35,671 nucleotides of DNA from Synechococcales cyanobacterium PMM_0072 (GTDB lineage Bacteria; Cyanobacteriota; Cyanobacteriia; Cyanobacteriales; Chamaesiphonaceae), in the NCBI GenBank assembly GCA_949127675.1, contig CASBPY010000035.1, forward strand, positions 1 through 35,671. Direction: 5' to 3'. Under the pieces are notes generated by a model. The model saw nothing but the letters and a program-made list of their open reading frames with translations. It was not told where the DNA came from and made no database searches. Below, one piece after another: positions 16,712-26,730 of the stretch. The translations under genes were made by a program, and so were the position numbers. Each line of letters starts with the position of its first letter. Position 1 is the first letter of the stretch.

Positions 16712-16725
16712 GGACGCTTGCGTCC
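16712..16725. repeat. Short perfect hairpin GGACGC-TT-GCGTCC
   Basis: Lies between the two oppositely oriented heptamer arrays. Confidence 0.7.
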
Positions 16726-16733
16726 TGCTTCGC

Positions 16734-16761
16734 TATTCACGATTCACTATTCACTATCCAC
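16734..16761. repeat. Heptamer array in opposite orientation TATTCAC-GATTCAC-TATTCAC-TATCCAC
   Basis: Reverse-complement family of 16633-16674. Confidence 0.85.
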
Positions 16762-16770
16762 TCCTCTGAT

Positions 16771-19626
16771 CTACTCGACTTTGAATCGTTCAACATAAGT
16801 GAGCAAGTTGCGGGCAACAACCACGAGGTTTTCGAGGGATGAAGATACCTTTTGAGCTTCTTGAGAGGTTGACTGAGCTTGAATCTCGACGGATTGCATT
16901 ACTTCAGTAACTGCTTTGGAGGTTTCTCGTTGCTCGATCGTATCGGTGGTAATCGATCGCACCAGGGCATCGATCCGGCTGGATACTTGAATAATGTCAT
17001 CAAGCGATCGTTTGGCTTCTTCGGCGAGTTTGGTACCAGCGATTACCTGTTGAGTACCTTGTTCCATCGCTGCCATTACCGAACCAGTTTCACTTTGAAT
17101 CTGGAGTACGATTTGCTCGATTTCTTTTAGTGCTTTGGCACTTCTGTCTGCTAATTGGCGGACTTCATCGGCTACAATTGCAAAGCCCTTACCGGATTCA
17201 CCTGCTCTGGCTGCCTCAATACTGGCATTGAGTGCAAGTAAGTTGGTACGGGAGGCAATTTGGGAGATTACCGAGACGATTTGAGAAATCTGTTGAGAAG
17301 ATTCTGCTAGCCGTTTGACTTTCCGCGTACTTTCCGCAACTGTTTCCCGAATCTCTTGAATACCTGCTACCGTCCGCTCTACCGCTTCACCACCTTTGAG
17401 GGCAGTGGCAGAGGCGGTGCGAGCTACTTCTTCCGATTCCCGCGCACTTTCGGCTACCCGTTTGATCGAGGCAGTCATCATTTGGACGGAGTTCACGGTG
17501 ACAGCGAGTTCTTCGGCTTGGCTGAGGGCATCCGAGGAAAGTCGGCGGGCAAACGCTTCACTCTCGGTTGAACCTTGGTTAACCTGAACGGCTGCAACTT
17601 GCACCTGTTGAACAATCTGGCGCAGACTATCGATCGTCAAGTTAAACGAGTCAGCTACCGCACCGAGTACGTCAGCAGTTACTTCTGCTTTCACGGTCAG
17701 ATCTCCCCGTGCCGCACCCTCTACGTCATCGAGTAGGCGGATGACTTGGCGTTGGAGTTCATCCTTGGCTAGTTCCATTTCGCGGGCTTTGCGTTGGGCT
17801 TCCGAGTTGCTGGTCACAACCGACTGCAACATGTAGTTGAAGGTTGAAGAGAGTGTGCCAAGTTCATCCTGGGAGCATACCGTGGCGCGGGCGGACATAT
17901 TTCCCTGAGAGACTTGCTCAAAATTGGATTGGAGATCCCGTACACTGCGAGTCACCTGTTTGGTATAGCGTCCAGTCAGAATTCTCGTAATCCCAAAACT
18001 AGTCAGACCACCGACTACCATCATAATTAAGCCAGCCCGTTGGAGTGGCTCCCGTGCGGCTTGATCTTTTTGATCGAGCGTCAAGCTAGAACCAAAGGTA
18101 ACGCCAGCGATCGCTACAGCCGCACCGATACCTGCTGCACCAGAAATCAACCACTGTTTCTTCTGGAATGAAGCATTTTCAAATGGTGCTAAAATCCCAC
18201 CAGCAGACTTGACGTTGGTCATTTGGGTTTGATCGTCCCGATAGATGGCACTATCCATCGATGTCTGGGGAGTTTTGATGCCAGAGATTGACACGCCATT
18301 GATAAATGTGGAGCTATCATCAAACATCCCTGAAGATTTGGGACCATTGGCTGAAGCTTGATCGGGTGGTGCCAAGAAGTTGTCTGGTAGATCGAAAAAT
18401 CCAGATTGTGTGCCGCCACTGTCATCGGCTGGAGCTAGATTAGCAGATACGGGGAGTGAATTCTGTTGGGCGGCAAATTCATCATTAAAGGTACTTGGCC
18501 CACCAAAATTCATGAAGTCATTGGTTGCGTCTTGATGATTATCATCAAAGTTGCTAGCATTTTTGGCATCGATCACCAGGTCATTGTTCATCCAATTAGG
18601 CTGTTGGGCAGACTGATTGAATGGTGGCCAAGCTTGTGGCAATGCCCCACTAATTTCATTCAAGGCATCGGAGATATCGGCCACTGAAAAGCCAGAATTT
18701 GGATGATCGGTGTCGCTAAAAGCGGCGTTGTCATCTGGTCGATTGCTGGTAAAAATCATCGTGGGTCGATCGGCCAGATCGACCTCAGCAGCTTGGGGCT
18801 GTGGTTGTGGTGCATCGGCGGCAACCTCAGCGGGAGCTTCAGCTTCAGCTCGATCTGGATCGAAGCTAGCAAATGCTCGATGAGCGGCTGGGGAGATATT
18901 GAAAAAACCAGTATCATCGCCGACTGCGGTTTTTTCTTCAGCCGATAAAGTTTGGAGTAGTCCGCTATCAGGAAGGCCAGTTGGTTCGCCCTCTGTTTGG
19001 GTGTACCCAAAGGCAAAAGCATCAGTTAGGGTTTCTTGTTCGTTATTATGGAAACCAGTCGCAAGATTGGCACGAGATTGTTGTGAATAATCGGCAGAGT
19101 TTGATCCCTCAGAGAAGAAATCTGTCGCTTGGTTGGGAAATAGTTGTCCCGACATATCGACATTGAAACTGAGGGCAGCTAGATCAAAATCCTCATCAGC
19201 AGCCAGATCTTCTGGTTGTCTCCAGGTCATTAATTCGGCTGGGTCGGTAGTGGTCTCACGGTAATGTCCACCCGAATCGCCACTACCAAACTGTTGTTTG
19301 TCAATCCGATCGACCGCTTGGCTCAGACAGGAATTGGCATATTCCAAGCCACTATTGGCAAACTGAAGAAATTCAGGATCTTTGGAAATAGTCAGCACAT
19401 ATTCGTACTCTTTTTTGCCAATTTCATACTGATATAGACCATAGCAGTAGATATGTCCTCGTAGTAGTCTGACACTCGGATCGTCGTGAAATTTGGTAAC
19501 TAGGGTATCGATAATAGCGGCAGCTTTTTCATAGTTTCCTTGTAAATAAGCAGCCTCAGCTAATTGATATTCTTGGGTATAGTCTTGGGTGTAATCAGAA
19601 TTGGAAATCATATTAGTTCCTGTCAA
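16771..19626 (-). CDS. Methyl-accepting chemotaxis protein, type IV pilus-associated (PilJ/HmpD-like)
   Basis: N-terminal TPR-like region ([16 protein letters not shown]), TM segment, HAMP, MCP signalling hairpin ([55 protein letters not shown]). Confidence 0.93.
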   Translation of the reverse strand: MTGTNMISNSDYTQDYTQEYQLAEAAYLQGNYEKAAAIIDTLVTKFHDDPSVRLLRGHIYCYGLYQYEIGKKEYEYVLTISKDPEFLQFANSGLEYANSCLSQAVDRIDKQQFGSGDSGGHYRETTTDPAELMTWRQPEDLAADEDFDLAALSFNVDMSGQLFPNQATDFFSEGSNSADYSQQSRANLATGFHNNEQETLTDAFAFGYTQTEGEPTGLPDSGLLQTLSAEEKTAVGDDTGFFNISPAAHRAFASFDPDRAEAEAPAEVAADAPQPQPQAAEVDLADRPTMIFTSNRPDDNAAFSDTDHPNSGFSVADISDALNEISGALPQAWPPFNQSAQQPNWMNNDLVIDAKNASNFDDNHQDATNDFMNFGGPSTFNDEFAAQQNSLPVSANLAPADDSGGTQSGFFDLPDNFLAPPDQASANGPKSSGMFDDSSTFINGVSISGIKTPQTSMDSAIYRDDQTQMTNVKSAGGILAPFENASFQKKQWLISGAAGIGAAVAIAGVTFGSSLTLDQKDQAAREPLQRAGLIMMVVGGLTSFGITRILTGRYTKQVTRSVRDLQSNFEQVSQGNMSARATVCSQDELGTLSSTFNYMLQSVVTSNSEAQRKAREMELAKDELQRQVIRLLDDVEGAARGDLTVKAEVTADVLGAVADSFNLTIDSLRQIVQQVQVAAVQVNQGSTESEAFARRLSSDALSQAEELAVTVNSVQMMTASIKRVAESARESEEVARTASATALKGGEAVERTVAGIQEIRETVAESTRKVKRLAESSQQISQIVSVISQIASRTNLLALNASIEAARAGESGKGFAIVADEVRQLADRSAKALKEIEQIVLQIQSETGSVMAAMEQGTQQVIAGTKLAEEAKRSLDDIIQVSSRIDALVRSITTDTIEQRETSKAVTEVMQSVEIQAQSTSQEAQKVSSSLENLVVVARNLLTYVERFKVE

Positions 19627-19678
19627 TAACGAGCTATGTTGATGAATCGGTTGTTTTTTATAAGCTTTAATTTAATCA

Positions 19679-20209
19679 TTAGATAGTCCAGTGGGTAGAG
19701 CGGAGAATCGCTACTTGATCTAGCAATCTTAGCTCTGGTGTCTCCGATCCCGATATGGCATAAACGCCTTTGACAAAGGGTTTCATTGCGGCTGGGATCT
19801 CTCGCTGGGCAGCGAAATTTTGATTGACGTTCAACCATTCGGTATTCGCAACTGTATGAACGGCAAAACCCATTACTAGCTCTTGCTCCTCCACAATCAG
19901 CATCGAAATTTCACTGGTATCGGTATTTACCAATACTTGGTCGCCGAGAAATTGACCCAAATCGGCGATCCAAATTACTTGACCGCGCCAATTATAGGTT
20001 CCTAAGAAAAATGGTGAAGCATTGGGAATGGGCGTAATTCGATCGAGATAAACTGACATCACCTCGCGCACCCCAGAAGCAGCGAGGGCAAACTCGTTAC
20101 CGGAAGGTACCTCAAACCGCAAGCACAATTCGCCTTCACGACTACCACTATCTACCTCAGCAGGAGTAGGTGCATCATCACTGGTTAAAAAATCTAAATT
20201 GAGTACCAT
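19679..20209 (-). CDS. CheW-like adaptor (PilI/HmpC-like)
   Basis: LCLRFEVPSGNEFALAASGVREVMSVYLDRITPIPNASPFFLGTYNWRGQVIWIADLGQFLG. Confidence 0.9.
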   Translation of the reverse strand: MVLNLDFLTSDDAPTPAEVDSGSREGELCLRFEVPSGNEFALAASGVREVMSVYLDRITPIPNASPFFLGTYNWRGQVIWIADLGQFLGDQVLVNTDTSEISMLIVEEQELVMGFAVHTVANTEWLNVNQNFAAQREIPAAMKPFVKGVYAISGSETPELRLLDQVAILRSTHWTI

Positions 20210-20214
20210 TAGAT

Positions 20215-20580
20215 CTAGCCTCGCAATAACTGTTTAATGGTGGTGAGCAATTCTACTGGCTCAAACGGTTTGCAGACATAGGCATCGGCACCTTGTCGCA
20301 TCCCCCAGTGTTTATCAAAATCCTCACTTTTAGAACTGCACAGAATTACGGGCACATCTTGAGTTTTGGGATCGGATTTGAGTTTGCGACAAACTTCATA
20401 GCCATTCATTTTGGGCATGACCACATCGAGGACTACGATGTCTGGAATAATTTCCAAGGCAACTGCGATCGCTTGTTCGCCATCCATAGCGACATTTACG
20501 GTCATCCCACTAGCTTGGAGTAGCTCTTTGATCATTTCCCGCTGGGCGGTACTATCATCCACAACTAGAACTGTTTTCAT
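20215..20580 (-). CDS. CheY-like response regulator (PilH/HmpB-like)
   Basis: KTVLVVDDSTAQREMIKELL...DIVVLDVVMPKMNGYEVCRKLK...VILCSSK...GADAYVCKPFEPVELL. Confidence 0.93.
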   Translation of the reverse strand: MKTVLVVDDSTAQREMIKELLQASGMTVNVAMDGEQAIAVALEIIPDIVVLDVVMPKMNGYEVCRKLKSDPKTQDVPVILCSSKSEDFDKHWGMRQGADAYVCKPFEPVELLTTIKQLLRG

Positions 20581-20944
20581 ATATCTGCTAATTAATGGGG
20601 GTAAATGGACACTAGAACCGAAGACATTGAGAATATAAACCGACGATCTTTAGAAGTCATAAATAGGTTTCATAGCTAATAATTATAAGAAGATTACCCT
20701 GAACTAGATATGTAATGACTAGACATAGCGACTTTGAGCGACTTAGCTATCGATACTCTCTCGGTAAAATCACGGAGGAAAGCAGACTAGGGGAGTGGCT
20801 GATTGGCGATTTGTCCAGCAGTAGATGTTGATCTGCATTTGTGTCCGCTACATTCAGTTTTCCCACACATCGACTAATTTGTTTCATAATTTCCAAGATC
20901 GATCAAAATTAGATCTAATTTCATACTGATTACGGGTGGCAGTC

Positions 20945-20963
20945 GATGTATATATGGTTGTGA
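20945..20963 (+). promoter_or_regulatory. Direct repeat copy 1 upstream of hmpF: GATGTATATATGGTTGTGA
   Basis: 18/19 identical to 21088-21106. Confidence 0.4.
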
Positions 20964-21087
20964 GTGAACATCACACTCGCTCCAAGCAATCCTGCTAAGT
21001 CAAGATCTCGCTCGCAAGAAACTGAGGATCGATTGAGCAAAGCTCACACTCCGTGAACGCATTTTATGCTGATGGCAGCTAGAAGTT

Positions 21088-21106
21088 GATGTATATATAG
21101 TTGTGA
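21088..21106 (+). promoter_or_regulatory. Direct repeat copy 2 upstream of hmpF: GATGTATATATAGTTGTGA
   Basis: 18/19 identical to 20945-20963; 143 bp apart. Confidence 0.4.
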
Positions 21107-21218
21107 AGACAACTGCTCAAACTCACTGTTTGCTCAGATTTATAATATGGACTAACTAATTCGAGTCTGTATACTCGGCAAAAACCTAAATTTATTTGTA
21201 TCAGAAGGGAATATTAAC

Positions 21219-22934
21219 GTGTTGTATCTAGCAGAAGTCCAAAAACCAAAATCTGGGTTTAATATCAGTGGTAGAACTAAGGCTGAACTCAAGCTCCTAG
21301 CTTGTCAGCGCAGCGAACAAAGTTGGAGTGCGATTCCAGGCGAAGAGCTAGTAGCTGCGCCTGACGAGGCAAATAACTACAGCCCAGGGGTGTTGGTGTT
21401 GGTTGATATGAATGCCAATCGCCAAATCCAATCCCAATTGCGGGAAGCTGGTAAACATCTGGTGGGGATTTTGCAAAATCTCTCCCGCCAAATTGAGAAA
21501 TATAAGAAGGAAGCTGATGAAATTGAGAGCTGGCGGCAATCTTTGAGCCTTCAAAGTCAGCAATTGCAATTGCGTCAGGAAGAAATTTATGGACGGGAAG
21601 AAGATCTCGAAAGTACTCGCGCCGAACTCGATAGATTGACTCAAGAGGCTCAAGCCCTGGAATCAACTCTCGAACAACACGAGCTATCTCGCCAAGAACT
21701 AGCTGCACGGTGGGAAAACTTGCAGCAAAAAGAGCACTTACTCGTCCAACAACAGTCAGCAGGTGGCGGGTTGAGTGAGGATCAAATCACTGAAATTCGT
21801 GCTGCTCTCCATCAATTAGGTAGTTCGGCTAGTTCTTTGAATCCGCAACAATTGGAAACTACAGTCACGGCGATCGAAGTTCAACAAGGTCTATTGGATC
21901 ATCACCAAGCTCAACTCCAGCAGCAGCAACAACGGGTACTGGAAACTAAAGCAGAACTCGATCGGCAACAACAAGAAATCGAGCAACGTAAACACCAACT
22001 CCAAGAGCTACAAACTTCCCTCGAAGAAACCCAAACCGCCTGGGAAGTTCAGCAACATACCTTGAGTATGCAGCAAGAATATATCCAACGCCTCACTGTC
22101 AGACTCCAAGCCGAGCAGGACAACTATCAGAAGATTTATCTGATGTCTAAAGGTGGTGGGATCGACTTGGCTGATGACCAAAAACTCGACATTAGCTTAT
22201 TGGAATCCATGCCAATTGCTGAACTTCAGGCAACTGTAACTAATCTTCAAACCGAAGTAGATCGATCGGTACATTTTGTCCACCTGGAAGAAGAAGAACT
22301 CCAAGAAAAGCAAGTAGTAATCGATGAACTTCAGCAAGCTATTTTAGTCGCAAGTGAGTTCAACAAACTCAAACTCGAAGCAGAGTTGGCTGATGAACAA
22401 GATGGCTACAATATGCTCGACCATACCCTCGATGGTCAACGTCAAACCATGCGCGAACGCCAAACATTTTTGCAAATTCACAATCGAGTCTTGCGTCAAC
22501 GTCAGGGTCATCCACCTGAAGCTGCTGATCAGTCTCAAATCGAATGGGAAGCTGTCTTGCGGTTATTAGATAGCCAACGCCAACAGCAGCAGGCAGAAAT
22601 CACTCAAATGGAGACAGATATCCAAAATTTGCGTGGCACGATCGAGCAAACCAAATCTAAAATCGAGCAACAAGTTGAGGCTTATCTCCGTGAATCCAAG
22701 CAAGTCCAAGAACTAGAATCTCAACATCAAGTTACCAAGCAAATATTCACAGAGCTAGTTGCCAAAATTGATTTGTATCAAGAAATGATTCAACCATTAC
22801 AAGATCACATCAACACATTTAAACAACAATTAGGTGGTTTAGCTGATTCAGCCCAACACCAACCAGAAAACCAACAAGCAATGGCGCATATTGAGTCTCT
22901 ACTGAATAATCTGGTGCATGGTACACCGATTTAA
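21219..22934 (+). CDS. hmpF: Coiled-coil pilus motility/taxis protein HmpF
   Basis: N-terminus MLYLAEVQKPKSGFNISGRTKAELKLLACQRSEQSWSAIPGEE followed by Gln/Glu-rich coiled coil; divergent neighbour of a PilJ/CheA cluster. GTG start. Confidence 0.85.
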   Translation: MLYLAEVQKPKSGFNISGRTKAELKLLACQRSEQSWSAIPGEELVAAPDEANNYSPGVLVLVDMNANRQIQSQLREAGKHLVGILQNLSRQIEKYKKEADEIESWRQSLSLQSQQLQLRQEEIYGREEDLESTRAELDRLTQEAQALESTLEQHELSRQELAARWENLQQKEHLLVQQQSAGGGLSEDQITEIRAALHQLGSSASSLNPQQLETTVTAIEVQQGLLDHHQAQLQQQQQRVLETKAELDRQQQEIEQRKHQLQELQTSLEETQTAWEVQQHTLSMQQEYIQRLTVRLQAEQDNYQKIYLMSKGGGIDLADDQKLDISLLESMPIAELQATVTNLQTEVDRSVHFVHLEEEELQEKQVVIDELQQAILVASEFNKLKLEAELADEQDGYNMLDHTLDGQRQTMRERQTFLQIHNRVLRQRQGHPPEAADQSQIEWEAVLRLLDSQRQQQQAEITQMETDIQNLRGTIEQTKSKIEQQVEAYLRESKQVQELESQHQVTKQIFTELVAKIDLYQEMIQPLQDHINTFKQQLGGLADSAQHQPENQQAMAHIESLLNNLVHGTPI

Positions 22935-22954
22935 TGGATGGTGAATGGTGAATA
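22934..22954. repeat. Heptamer repeat (ATGGATG-GTGAATG-GTGAATA)
   Basis: Same family as the other heptamer arrays. Confidence 0.6.
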
Positions 22955-23315
22955 GATATTTTATAAGGCAAGGGGCAGATTTACAGCTCTTTGTCTTGAT
23001 TTTTATCTATTTCTAAGTAGGTGGGCACAAAATTGTAACTGAACTGATTTAAGCGGTAGACGCTGGGGCACAGCCTCTTCTTGACAGAATCGCGATAAGA
23101 TAGCACTGGCAGGTATCGGTATTATTGCCTACAGCAAATCCGATCGGATGGATGTCAACTTACCTGTACTAGGTTGAGGGTTACGAGTTAACTGGGGCAT
23201 ACTAAATAAGAACTTAGTGTCAGCCACCAAGTGAAACAGTGACATTTATTCTGTTCCAGTTATCAGTCACGCCAGCTAGTTTGTCCATCCTTAATCATTA
23301 GATTTCAACATATAC

Positions 23316-25334
23316 ATGGAAGCACTATACGATTACGCCTGGTTGATTCCAGTGTTTCCCCTTGCTGGGGCGATGCTAGTCGGATTGGGATTAATTTCGC
23401 TCAATAAATTTACCAATGGACTGCGCGAACTGAATGCAGTTCTAATCATTTCACTCATCGGTGCCGCGATGGTGATGTCTTTTGCCATCCTCACCAGTCA
23501 GTTTCAGGGGCATCCTACTTATACTTATTCGTTTGAGTGGGCAGCAGCGGGTAATTTTCACCTGAATATGGGTTACACGATCGATCATCTCACCTCATTG
23601 ATGCTGGTGATCGTCACGACGGTAGCGATGTTGGTGATGATCTACACCCACGGGTATATGTCTCACGATCCTGGCTATGTCAGGTTCTATGCCTATTTGA
23701 GTCTATTTAGCTCCTCGATGTTGGGGTTGATTATTAGCCCCAATCTTGTCCAGGTTTATATCTTCTGGGAACTCGTGGGGATGTGTTCGTACCTGCTGAT
23801 TGGCTTCTGGTACGATCGCAAAGGTGCCGCTGATGCTTGTCAAAAGGCTTTTGTCACCAACCGCGTCGGTGACTTTGGCTTACTACTCGGAATGCTGGGA
23901 CTCTACTGGGCGACTGGCAGTTTTGACTTCCAGATTATGGGTGACAGACTCCAAGAATTGGTCGCTTCAGGCACTATTAGCGGTGGTTTAGCCGGATTAT
24001 TAGCAATCCTGGTATTTATGGGACCAGTTGCTAAATCAGCCCAATTCCCGCTCCACGTCTGGCTCCCAGATGCAATGGAAGGCCCTACACCGATTTCCGC
24101 ACTGATCCACGCTGCGACGATGGTAGCCGCAGGTGTATTTCTAATTGCGCGAATGTATCCCGTATTTGAGCAGATCCCCGCTGCGATGGATACGATCGCT
24201 TGGACTGGCGCAACCACAGCATTTCTGGGCGCATCGATCGCGATCACCCAAAATGATATCAAAAAAGGTCTGGCCTATTCCACCATGTCCCAATTGGGCT
24301 ACATGGTCATGGCAATGGGTGTCGGTGCTTACTCCGCTGGATTATTCCACCTGATGACTCACGCTTACTTCAAAGCGATGATGTTCCTCGGCTCTGGTTC
24401 CGTGATCCACGGGATGGAAGATGTCGTCGGTCACAATCCCGCCCTCGCTCAAGATATGCGGCTAATGGGTGGTTTGCGGAAACACATGCCGATCACTGCG
24501 GGTACCTTCTTTATCGGTACCCTCGCAATTTCAGGGATTCCCCCCTTCGCCGGATTCTGGTCAAAAGATGAAATCCTCGGTGCTACCTACGCCTCAAATC
24601 CGCTGCTCTGGGGAGTTGGTTTTGCTACCGCAGGCATCACAGCATTTTACATGTTCCGCATGTATTTCTCGACCTTTGAGGGCAGTTTCCGAGGCAATGA
24701 CAAAAAGATTCAACAGCAGTTACTCGCAGCAGCTCGTCCTGGTGGTGTAGATGCTGAAGATTCTCACGATGATGCTCATGGTCACAACCATGCCGCCAAT
24801 CCTCATGAATCACCGTGGAGTATGACTTTACCGCTAGTTATTTTAGCTGTACCGTCAGCCCTGATTGGTTTAGTCGGTACACCGTTTAATAACTATTTCG
24901 AAGCGTTCATTTCTGCACCTGGACATATCGAAGTCGCCCATGAATTCGATCTCAATGAATTCTTGATTATGGCTGGTAGTTCAGTTGGGATTGGTTTAAT
25001 CGGCATCACTTTGGCATCGCTAATGTATCTTAGCCGCAAAATTGATCCGAGTGCGATCGCCTCCAAAATTCCAACGCTCTACAATCTCTCGCTGAATAAA
25101 TGGTACATCGACGATATTTATAATAATGTCTTTGTGATCGGTTTACGCCGAGTTGCCCGTCAGGTGATGGAAGTTGATTATCGGGTAGTTGATGGTGCCG
25201 TAAACTTTACTGGTTTAGCTACATTGCTCGGTGGTGAAGGTTTGAAATATCTCGAAACTGGACGCGCTCAATTCTACGCTTTGATTATCTTTGGAGCAGT
25301 CTTAGGTTTAGTTGTTGTGTTTGGGATTACCTAA
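23316..25334 (+). CDS. ndhF: NAD(P)H-quinone oxidoreductase subunit 5
   Basis: Complex I antiporter-like subunit: VYIFWELVGMCSYLLIGFWYDRKGAADACQKAFVTNRVGDFGLLLG, WLPDAMEGPTPISALIHAATMVAAGVF, DIKKGLAYSTMSQLGYM. Confidence 0.96.
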   Translation: MEALYDYAWLIPVFPLAGAMLVGLGLISLNKFTNGLRELNAVLIISLIGAAMVMSFAILTSQFQGHPTYTYSFEWAAAGNFHLNMGYTIDHLTSLMLVIVTTVAMLVMIYTHGYMSHDPGYVRFYAYLSLFSSSMLGLIISPNLVQVYIFWELVGMCSYLLIGFWYDRKGAADACQKAFVTNRVGDFGLLLGMLGLYWATGSFDFQIMGDRLQELVASGTISGGLAGLLAILVFMGPVAKSAQFPLHVWLPDAMEGPTPISALIHAATMVAAGVFLIARMYPVFEQIPAAMDTIAWTGATTAFLGASIAITQNDIKKGLAYSTMSQLGYMVMAMGVGAYSAGLFHLMTHAYFKAMMFLGSGSVIHGMEDVVGHNPALAQDMRLMGGLRKHMPITAGTFFIGTLAISGIPPFAGFWSKDEILGATYASNPLLWGVGFATAGITAFYMFRMYFSTFEGSFRGNDKKIQQQLLAAARPGGVDAEDSHDDAHGHNHAANPHESPWSMTLPLVILAVPSALIGLVGTPFNNYFEAFISAPGHIEVAHEFDLNEFLIMAGSSVGIGLIGITLASLMYLSRKIDPSAIASKIPTLYNLSLNKWYIDDIYNNVFVIGLRRVARQVMEVDYRVVDGAVNFTGLATLLGGEGLKYLETGRAQFYALIIFGAVLGLVVVFGIT

Positions 25335-25356
25335 ATAATTCGGTAATTAGGCAATA

Positions 25357-25400
25357 AAAAAAGGTAGGAATAATTCATGAATTATTCCTACCTTTTTTTA
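25357..25400. terminator. Bidirectional intrinsic terminator (44-bp perfect palindrome)
   Basis: AAAAAAAGGTAGGAATAATTCATGAATTATTCCTACCTTTTTTT between convergent ndhF and the HupE-like gene. Confidence 0.9.
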
Positions 25401-25515
25401 TTTGTAACCTCGTAGATATGCCATTTTGAATGTTAATGGTGGGTGAGGGCGAGTTCGTACAATATTTATTGTTAAATTTGGAATCAGTAGCATAAATAAA
25501 GCCATCTACAGATTT

Positions 25516-26616
25516 TCAACCCATAAAAGCCCTTTCCCAAAACCAGATTGCACTCATGATAATTACTCCAACTGAAATCATCCGCCGAACAGTTAAATCC
25601 CAGGGAAATTTACGGAGATAGGAGAGAGCGAAATAAACAGCTAACACGATCGCAAATTGCCCGATTTCAATCCCGACACTAAAACTAGCCAACGAAGTCA
25701 CTAAATTAGTTCGTGGTAAATCTAATTCCTGCAAAGCAGAAGAAAATCCCAATCCGTGAATTAAACCAAATCCAAAAGCTAATTGCCATCTAGCTCTTGC
25801 TTCCTTTTTCCACAAATTTTCAGACGCAATATAGGCGATCGATAGTGCAATGGCAATCTCCACCCACCGACTAGGGACAGAGACAATATTTAGAGCTGCT
25901 AGAAATAATGTCACCGAATGAGATAAGCTAAATGCAGTCACAACCTTGAGCAAATAGCCCAATTCTCCACCTAACATTAATAGACTAACTAAAAATAAAA
26001 TATGGTCGTAACCAGTCCAAATATGTTCGATCCCTAGCCTAATAAAACTACTAATTTGCTGTAAGATTGGCGCATCGATCAGAGCTGCATTTTGGGAGTC
26101 AGGGGTGAAGACTAAATTGTCCACTTGCCCAGCTCGAAATACTTGTGCTAAACAGCGTGCTGTACTCACTCCAGCAATGAATAGATCGTAGTGCATCTGC
26201 AACTGTTCGATCGGTTGTGACCACCGATATTGCAACAATAAGCTGCTATGAGTATCAGGAGTAGCAGTCAGATTGGATGGGATTTTTACAGTACTATTAG
26301 ATTTAACTATTAAAGTCTCACTCCTTTCCCCTGCGACTGTGAGTCTAATTTTTTCGTTCAGAAACGTTTGAAGATCTTTTTGGTGAGTAGTTATTTCTGC
26401 CTCTGATAGTTGCTGATTTTTGTCATCATCAAACTGGGCGATTAATCCGGTGGGGACTGTGAGATTTAGATCGACATCTCGTTCTCTAATCTGAATATCT
26501 GCTACGGCTAAGTCTGCCCAGTGAGCCTGACTGGGTGTAGCTAAGGATAACACCATTAATAGTCCTAATCCCCAACAGATAAAGATCTTCCAAGCTATAG
26601 ATATTTGATGAGGCAT
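25516..26616 (-). CDS. HupE/UreJ-like membrane protein with extracytoplasmic N-terminal domain
   Basis: Signal peptide; FDDDKNQQLSEAEI EF-hand-like loop; HIWTGYDHILFLVSLLML, TAFSLSHSVTLFLAAL, FGLIHGLGFSSAL. Confidence 0.87.
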   Translation of the reverse strand: MPHQISIAWKIFICWGLGLLMVLSLATPSQAHWADLAVADIQIRERDVDLNLTVPTGLIAQFDDDKNQQLSEAEITTHQKDLQTFLNEKIRLTVAGERSETLIVKSNSTVKIPSNLTATPDTHSSLLLQYRWSQPIEQLQMHYDLFIAGVSTARCLAQVFRAGQVDNLVFTPDSQNAALIDAPILQQISSFIRLGIEHIWTGYDHILFLVSLLMLGGELGYLLKVVTAFSLSHSVTLFLAALNIVSVPSRWVEIAIALSIAYIASENLWKKEARARWQLAFGFGLIHGLGFSSALQELDLPRTNLVTSLASFSVGIEIGQFAIVLAVYFALSYLRKFPWDLTVRRMISVGVIIMSAIWFWERAFMG

Positions 26617-26669
26617 GGTGTATCTAATTACTTGATAATTGATAATTGATAGCTAAATTATTAGGATAT

Positions 26670-26719
26670 GGTCTAAATCCTCATCTAATAACCCAGTCTA
26701 AAGAAGGAAGATTTAGACC
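26670..26719. repeat. Inverted repeat GGTCTAAATC-N30-GATTTAGACC
   Basis: 10-bp perfect arms between the HupE-like and TPR genes. Confidence 0.6.
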
Positions 26720-26730
26720 CCTTACTTTCG

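Noticed and set aside
16879-19166. Antisense ORFs within the MCP gene
   Set aside because: Shadow ORFs of a long conserved coding sequence.
21640-22900. Gln-rich repetitive DNA in hmpF considered as a tandem repeat
   Set aside because: Explained by the heptad coiled-coil composition of the protein; no exact tandem DNA unit.
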